NCBI RefSeq assembly: GCF_003614885.1
Contig: NZ_QZMS01000007.1
Location: forward strand, 2,108,001-2,172,000
Origin: Photobacterium salinisoli
Lineage (GTDB): Bacteria; Pseudomonadota; Gammaproteobacteria; Enterobacterales; Vibrionaceae
Direction of reading: 5' to 3'
Length of the DNA stretch: 64,000 nt
The position numbers were made by a program, and so were the translations under genes. This document shows positions 59,218-64,000 of this stretch, in pieces. Under the pieces are notes generated by a model. It ran no database searches. It had not been told where the DNA came from and saw nothing but the letters and a program-made list of their open reading frames with translations. Every line of letters begins with the position of its first letter. Within the stretch, counting starts at the first letter, position 1.

Positions 59218-60693
59218 ATGGATATGGAAATGCAATCAACAACCGGAGCTGGCAAGCGCAAATGGAAAATGCCGACTGTCTATACGCTCCTCTTCTTTAT
59301 CACGATAGCCGTCGCACTGCTGACCTGGCTGCTGCCGGCAGGAAAATATGACTATCTCACCAGTGATTCCAACACACTGGTGAAAGCGGCAGATGTGGCT
59401 GATTACAGCGGCGGGGAACGTTTACTGCCTGTGCCCGGCTCCTTTACCGAACTTGACAGTAATCCGCAGGGGCTGTCAGATATTCTGGCGGCACCGCTGG
59501 CCGGTTTTGCCGAGGCCAGTTCAATTATCCTGTTTGTCCTTATGATTGGTGGCTTTTTGAATGTCACTATCATAACCGGGGCGATGGATGCCAGTATTGC
59601 TTCTTTGTCCAAGCGCTTTGCAGGCAAAGAACACTGGCTGATCCCTTTACTTATTTTCATTCTCGCGGTGGGCGGCAGTACTTATGGGATGAGCGAAGAA
59701 ACCGTGAGTTTGTGGGTCATCCTGCTGCCTTTTTTTATTGCTGCCGGTTACGACCGCATGGTCGTCGCAGGCATCATTCTGCTCGGCAGCGGGATAGGTG
59801 TTGCAACCAGCACGGTCAACCCGTTTGCGACCGGTGTCGCCTCTCGCTTTGCTGACATTCAACTGGGCGAAGGCATACTGTTCCGGCTGCTGACCTTTGT
59901 GGTGCTCTATGTGATCACCTGTGCTTTCATTATGCGCTATGCCGCGAAAGTCAAAGCCGATCCCAAGGCTTCGCTGCTGCACGATATCGACTTTGATGAT
60001 CAATTTTCTCAGGCGCCAGCCAGCCTGGCATTTACCACGCGCCACAAGCTGACCATGACCGTCTTTTTCGGCGCCTTTGCACTGATGATCTACAGCGTGA
60101 TTCCCTGGGAAGATATCGGCGTCACTTTTGTGCCGGCGCTGAACTGGTGGCTGAAAGAAATCTCTGTCATCTACCTGACTGCCGCCATTCTCATTGGCCT
60201 GATCAACCGCATGCCGGAAGCGAAATTCGTGAGTGCATTCATTGCAGGCTGCCGCGACATGATAGGTGTTGCCCTGGTGATTGCGGTGGCCAAGGGCATC
60301 AATGTCATCATGAACAGCGCCAACATCACTGACACTATTCTGAGCTGGGCTGAACACCTGGTCGTCGGTTTGGACAGTGGCATATTTGCCGTGGTGAGTT
60401 ATCTGGCACACATTATTCTGGCCTTTTTCATCCCGTCCAGCTCAGGTCTGGCGACCGTTTCTATGCCTCTGATGGGCCCCATGAGTGACTTCGCCGGTGT
60501 CAGCCGGGACATTGTGGTCACCGCTTATCAGCTCGGCTCCGGCTGGATCAACCTGTTCGCACCAACAGCAGCCACTGTGGTGGCCGGACTGGCTATGGCC
60601 AACATTCCCTATGGCCGCTTCCTGAAATGGGTCATGCCTTATATCGGGGCAGTCCTGCTCAGTTCGTGCGTCATGCTGTACTTCGCCGCTTAA
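59218..60693 (+). CDS. YfcC-family (DcuC superfamily) membrane transporter
   Basis: 491 residues from the ATG at 59218 (GAGGGA six bases upstream; ATG at 59203 also in frame). About twelve hydrophobic segments. Landmarks: MPTVYTLLFFITIAVALLTW at the N-terminus, GSTYGMSEETVSLWVIL, GSGIGVATSTVNPFATG, and the C-terminal FFIPSSSGLATVSMPLM. These are characteristic of YfcC proteins, a poorly characterised branch of the C4-dicarboxylate carrier superfamily; related members are arginine/ornithine exchangers. Between an isoaspartyl dipeptidase and a cyanophycinase it probably imports beta-Asp-Arg or its amino acids. Strong hairpins follow it. Confidence 0.88.
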   Translation: MDMEMQSTTGAGKRKWKMPTVYTLLFFITIAVALLTWLLPAGKYDYLTSDSNTLVKAADVADYSGGERLLPVPGSFTELDSNPQGLSDILAAPLAGFAEASSIILFVLMIGGFLNVTIITGAMDASIASLSKRFAGKEHWLIPLLIFILAVGGSTYGMSEETVSLWVILLPFFIAAGYDRMVVAGIILLGSGIGVATSTVNPFATGVASRFADIQLGEGILFRLLTFVVLYVITCAFIMRYAAKVKADPKASLLHDIDFDDQFSQAPASLAFTTRHKLTMTVFFGAFALMIYSVIPWEDIGVTFVPALNWWLKEISVIYLTAAILIGLINRMPEAKFVSAFIAGCRDMIGVALVIAVAKGINVIMNSANITDTILSWAEHLVVGLDSGIFAVVSYLAHIILAFFIPSSSGLATVSMPLMGPMSDFAGVSRDIVVTAYQLGSGWINLFAPTAATVVAGLAMANIPYGRFLKWVMPYIGAVLLSSCVMLYFAA

Positions 60694-60701
60694 CCCTGCA
60701 G

Positions 60702-60738
60702 GCTGCCTGCCCCTCACGGCAAAACAGGGGCTGGCAGC
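60702..60738 (+). terminator. Strong hairpin between the YfcC-like gene and the cyanophycinase gene
   Basis: GCTGCCTGCCCCT (60702-60714) pairs with AGGGGCTGGCAGC (60726-60738), 13 positions with one mismatch. No T run follows, so it may lower rather than stop read-through into the last gene. Confidence 0.6.
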
Positions 60739-60774
60739 TTGTGCTTACAACACTCAATCAATACGGACGTTGTC

Positions 60775-60791
60775 CTCCGGTATCACCGGAG
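60775..60791 (+). promoter_or_regulatory. Small hairpin ahead of the cyanophycinase ribosome site
   Basis: CTCCGG-TATCA-CCGGAG, a perfect 6-bp stem (longer with flanking CC/GG), ending 11 bases before the GGAGG ribosome site. Function unknown; a translation-control element is possible. Confidence 0.35.
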
Positions 60792-60813
60792 AGGTCTCAA
60801 TGGAGGCAACACA

Positions 60814-62781
60814 ATGAAAAAGGTTTTCAATATATCGACACTGACTGCCGGCATTGCGCTGACCCTTTCCCTCGGCTGTCAGGCTGAATCGGCGCCGGCA
60901 AAACAGCTCTTTCTGGGCGGCGGACATTTAGTTGTCTGCTCGTCAATGACGCAGGCAGAATGTGCTGACTGGAACAGCTACCGGCAATCTGCACTGGCCA
61001 GCCTGACCGATGCAGATATCCGCACCCCCACAGAAGAGCCGGTCGCCACATCCGACGCCTATATTCAACGCGTGATCAATGCCGCTCCCTGGGCCGCCGA
61101 ACCTCAAATGCAGCAAGCCATTTCGAACGCCCTGTATGCACTTCAGCAGCAGTACAACAGCCAGCCCATTCCGTCCTGGGATGACTTTAAAACAGCCATG
61201 CTGGCACTCACAGCCTCTGACATCAATGTTACCCTCAATGGCACGCCGATAGACGGTGACTATCTGTGGTACGATGCCAGTTCAGATCAATGGGATACTC
61301 TGGCCTACCTCAAAAAGGATGATGGGCTCATCACTTATACCCGTACGGCCAGCCGTGATAACGCGGCAACAGAAGCCTTTGCCGGAAAGACCGGACTGCT
61401 CGATGCGCTTGCTACCTTGCCCGAACATACCAGCTTTACTTATATCGATTTTATTACCGCCATTGGCAGCGCCTACAACGATCTGAGCATTGAAGACCAG
61501 TTCAGGGTGCTGCGCCTGTATCGTAATGTGCCTCAATACACCCGTCCGGTGGAATATGTTGCCCTGAATGATTCCCTGAGCAGTGACTCTGTCACGGCCT
61601 ACAACAAATTTGTCGAGATGGCAAAAGCAGCTTCTGGTGAAAATGGCCAGCCCCACATACTGGTGATGACTTCCTCTTCCAATAACCACTATGACGTTGC
61701 GGACTATTATGTTCAGTTATTTGAACAGGCAGGGGCAACCGTCTCCTGGTTCCCGGTTGATCGGGCCTACCGCCAGAGTGTCGATCAAAACCAGTGTAAT
61801 GATCTGCAGTTGCAGCACGATGTGCTGGCCGGAAAACCCCATCAGGATATCTATTTTGCAGACTATGCCAGCCAGGCTCAGAGCGCCTGTGACAATCCGG
61901 AAACCGTCTTGTCGATGATCCAGTCTGCTGATGGTTTGTTTATCAATGGAGGCAGTCAGCTACGCACTCTGGAAAGTCTGATCAGTAACGGAGCAGACAG
62001 CCCGGAAATGGCTGCCATCCGAAGCCGGTTCGAGCAGGGAGCGCTGGTGATTGGCGGCACCAGTGCCGGCGCGGCAGTTCAGGGAGGCGGCAGGCTGACG
62101 CCGAATGATGCCATCAACCCTATGATTGATGGTGGTACGGCTTATGATGTACTGACTTCCGGCTACCCGGCCCATCTGATGAATGCCGGAGGCGGCCTGG
62201 GGGTATTCAACTGGGGCGTGACAGATACCCACTTCTCAGAGCGCGCACGTCAGACCCGGCTGATTAAACTGGCCCATCAGCAGGACGTACGTTTTGGCTT
62301 TGGGGTGGATGAAACCACCGCGCTCGTTGTCAGCCAGCCGTTGACGCCAGATGCGCCGGTGTCCATGTCTGTCGTTGGCCAGAACGGGGTTTATATTGCT
62401 GACAACGCAACCGCCAGCCTGGTACAGGAAGCCCCCTTCTGGGTGAGCGATATCACCACACATTATCTCAATGCCGGTGACGAGTTCATCTGGTATCCGG
62501 CCACTGAAACTTACACTATCCGTTTTAATCCGGATGCCGCCCTTTATACCGGTTACAAAAAGAACCGGACAATCACAGATTACGACATACTCTATCAGGA
62601 TCATTACCGCGCTTTACTGGATGATATGATTCAGACTCAGGTGAAATCTGCTGTGGGTTACAGCTATGAATATAACCCTGAATTTATTCTGGATTTCGAA
62701 CGGAGCAGTAATACGGTGGGGGCTGTTTATAATGGCAAAGCCTCATACCAGTCTGTAATGACGTCAATTACCCCCCAATAA
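60814..62781 (+). CDS. Exported cyanophycinase (peptidase S51), with a large N-terminal insertion
   Basis: 655 residues from the ATG at 60814 (GGAGG seven bases upstream). A signal peptide (MKKVFNISTLTAGIALTLSL, then GCQAES) indicates export; the Cys22 could be a lipidation site, but the -3 residue is Ser, so cleavage after CQA is an alternative. The S51 core shows HILVMTSSSN, the nucleophile Ser417 in GGTSAGAAV, DTHFSERARQTRL and GFGVDETTALVV. A first strand KQLFLGGGHLVV lies at residues 30-41, so residues about 45-275 look like an insertion; it has no motif I know. The enzyme should cut cyanophycin to beta-Asp-Arg outside the cytoplasm. Last gene of the operon. Confidence 0.88.
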   Translation: MKKVFNISTLTAGIALTLSLGCQAESAPAKQLFLGGGHLVVCSSMTQAECADWNSYRQSALASLTDADIRTPTEEPVATSDAYIQRVINAAPWAAEPQMQQAISNALYALQQQYNSQPIPSWDDFKTAMLALTASDINVTLNGTPIDGDYLWYDASSDQWDTLAYLKKDDGLITYTRTASRDNAATEAFAGKTGLLDALATLPEHTSFTYIDFITAIGSAYNDLSIEDQFRVLRLYRNVPQYTRPVEYVALNDSLSSDSVTAYNKFVEMAKAASGENGQPHILVMTSSSNNHYDVADYYVQLFEQAGATVSWFPVDRAYRQSVDQNQCNDLQLQHDVLAGKPHQDIYFADYASQAQSACDNPETVLSMIQSADGLFINGGSQLRTLESLISNGADSPEMAAIRSRFEQGALVIGGTSAGAAVQGGGRLTPNDAINPMIDGGTAYDVLTSGYPAHLMNAGGGLGVFNWGVTDTHFSERARQTRLIKLAHQQDVRFGFGVDETTALVVSQPLTPDAPVSMSVVGQNGVYIADNATASLVQEAPFWVSDITTHYLNAGDEFIWYPATETYTIRFNPDAALYTGYKKNRTITDYDILYQDHYRALLDDMIQTQVKSAVGYSYEYNPEFILDFERSSNTVGAVYNGKASYQSVMTSITPQ

Positions 62782-62801
62782 TGTCACAAATACAGATATT
62801 C

Positions 62802-62826
62802 AAAGGGGCTTTCTCAGCCCCTTTTC
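62802..62826 (+). terminator. Terminator of the cyanophycinase operon
   Basis: AAAGGGGCT-TTCTC-AGCCCCTTTTC, 21 bases after the stop codon. Confidence 0.85.
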
Positions 62827-63249
62827 ACATCCCGCTTTGCGCCCCTCACCGTTCTGCGTATGACAAAGGCGCATTTTTGCTGATAAACCGCTTTACCACT
62901 TGCCACATCAGGAGCCTGCGCAGGTTTGTCTGCACTGAAATACCCGCGTTCATTGACTAGCGAAAGCAGCCCTGCATGCAGCCTGTCCTCAAAATGTTCC
63001 CCCAGTCATTTCTGGAACGGTAGGCAGGACATCCGGCTCCGCTCACTGCGTTTATTGTGTGGTATCGGGACATTGCCATTTAGAATGCAGAACAAAAAGC
63101 CTCTATTGACGGATACGTTGCTGTCTTGGTTATTATTTCTTTAAGCGGACATTTGGGAATATGATCACATTTAATCCACACTGCCTTTTTATACGTCATT
63201 TCTGTGCTATCAATAATTCACAAGCCAATTTATTAATATAGTTATCTAT
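62827..63249. other. Intergenic region before the last chemoreceptor gene
   Basis: 423 bases. The first 240 are of average composition, with a 72-codon plus frame (62926-63144) that has no ribosome site and unlikely content; the last 100 bases are A+T-rich and should hold the promoter of the chemoreceptor. No repeat or RNA gene was recognised. Confidence 0.4.
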
Positions 63250-64000
63250 ATGATGATTAAATCTGATACCCATAAAGCAACAAACATGGGCAGTTTGCAT
63301 TTCAATGTTAAAAACAGGCAACTGCTTTTTGTGATCGGCTTTTTTTCAATCATGACGATCAGCAAACTGCAGTTCGCTAATATAGATATCACTGCATTAC
63401 TCATTATGCTGGGGTTAATTACAGCCAGCATTACCTGCCTGATATTAAAACTGGATAACCTTCAAGCCTATATGCTTTATGGCTTTGTCGCTCTCAATAT
63501 TCATCAGGACAACGGAATGGTCATGACTCACTTTGAGGTGTTCATTCTTATTTCATTCTGTTTATTATTTAAGAAAAAGCTGGTTCTGGTAAATGTATTA
63601 GTTGCGGCCGCCATTCACCACTTCCTATTCTTTTATCTGCAGAAATCCGGATACCCAATATACGTACTACCCAAGGGTGAGCTGATGATCAGTATGGTCA
63701 TACATCATTGTTTTTATGCCTCAGTACAAACATTCGCGCTGATCTATTTTTGTAAAACCGAGCAGGAAAAAGAACAAGCTATTACGCAATACGCAAAGCG
63801 TACCGAGCAGCAGAAACAACAAAATGAATATGTCATAGACGCTGTGAGTGCAACGTCACACAGGTTAAATGATGTCGCCGTCAGTAACACCCAGACATTA
63901 TCAGAAATAACCGATCAGGCTGAGACGCAAAGCCATCAAATCAATCAGCTCACCAGTGCGATCATCGCAATGGAAAAACAAGTGCTGCAAAGCAGTGACA
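63250..64000 (+). CDS. Methyl-accepting chemotaxis protein with multi-pass membrane sensor (5' part; continues beyond window)
   Basis: 250 codons open to the window end from an ATG at 63250 (a second ATG follows directly); there is no clear ribosome site. The N-terminal 175 residues contain about six hydrophobic segments and no periplasmic domain. Conserved-looking residues include MTHFEVFILISF, AAIHHFLFFYLQKSGYPIYV and MVIHHCFYASVQT, a histidine-rich pattern found at the N-terminus of a group of uncharacterised chemoreceptors. A coiled-coil cytoplasmic part starts at about residue 180 (EQEKEQAITQYAKR). The tip of the signalling domain is not in the window. The assignment as MCP rests on this partial pattern. 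Confidence 0.7.
   Translation, partial: MMIKSDTHKATNMGSLHFNVKNRQLLFVIGFFSIMTISKLQFANIDITALLIMLGLITASITCLILKLDNLQAYMLYGFVALNIHQDNGMVMTHFEVFILISFCLLFKKKLVLVNVLVAAAIHHFLFFYLQKSGYPIYVLPKGELMISMVIHHCFYASVQTFALIYFCKTEQEKEQAITQYAKRTEQQKQQNEYVIDAVSATSHRLNDVAVSNTQTLSEITDQAETQSHQINQLTSAIIAMEKQVLQSSD

Overview
The window is about 53% G+C by eye and has no rRNA, tRNA, CRISPR array or insertion sequence that I could find. Gene content and order point to a marine Vibrionaceae chromosome, most likely Photobacterium or a close relative. Diagnostic features are arcA and arcB lying side by side, two different glutamate synthase operons in a row, and a ChiS sensor next to the chitin-oligosaccharide ABC operon that ends in GH9, GlcNAc kinase and GH20 genes. 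Nearly all of it is well-packed coding DNA with strong Shine-Dalgarno sites and clear hairpin terminators, so the best novelty candidates are in leaders, operator regions and the right-hand third.

Layout. 1-6 kb: end of a DUF3293 gene, then arcA (+) converging on arcB (-), and a PAS-PAS-PAS-GGDEF diguanylate cyclase. 6.3-18.9 kb: two gltBD operons of different subfamilies, each with a leader rich in hairpins. 19-25.2 kb: mtn, a CbiB/AmpE-like membrane protein and btuF overlapping in one operon; a glycine/TRIC-type channel; a DedA protein; then a three-gene VOC / questin-oxidase-like / flavodoxin operon. 25.2-32.2 kb: housekeeping genes tyrS, an M23 endopeptidase, erpA, hemL, an AI-2E family permease and rsmC. 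32.4-47.3 kb: ChiS and the chitin-oligosaccharide uptake and hydrolysis operon. 47.3-53.7 kb: a gluconate module on the minus strand (TRAP transporter, gntK, gnd, gntR) with a visible GntR operator. 53.8-64 kb: a free-standing ddl, a 59-codon gene, a chemoreceptor, then a putative cyanophycin-utilisation operon (IadA-like dipeptidase, YfcC-family carrier, exported S51 cyanophycinase), and the start of a second membrane chemoreceptor.

How the parts fit. The right half reads as a set of scavenging modules for polymers and sugar acids: chitin oligosaccharides, gluconate and probably the storage polymer cyanophycin, with chemoreceptors nearby. The left half holds redox control (ArcAB) and ammonium assimilation (GOGAT). 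The candidate least described before is the exported cyanophycinase operon: its IadA-like enzyme lacks the first metal-binding histidine of the family, and its cyanophycinase appears to carry a large insertion. The paired GGA-loop hairpins in front of both gltB genes, which resemble CsrA/RsmA sites, are the most interesting regulatory signal.
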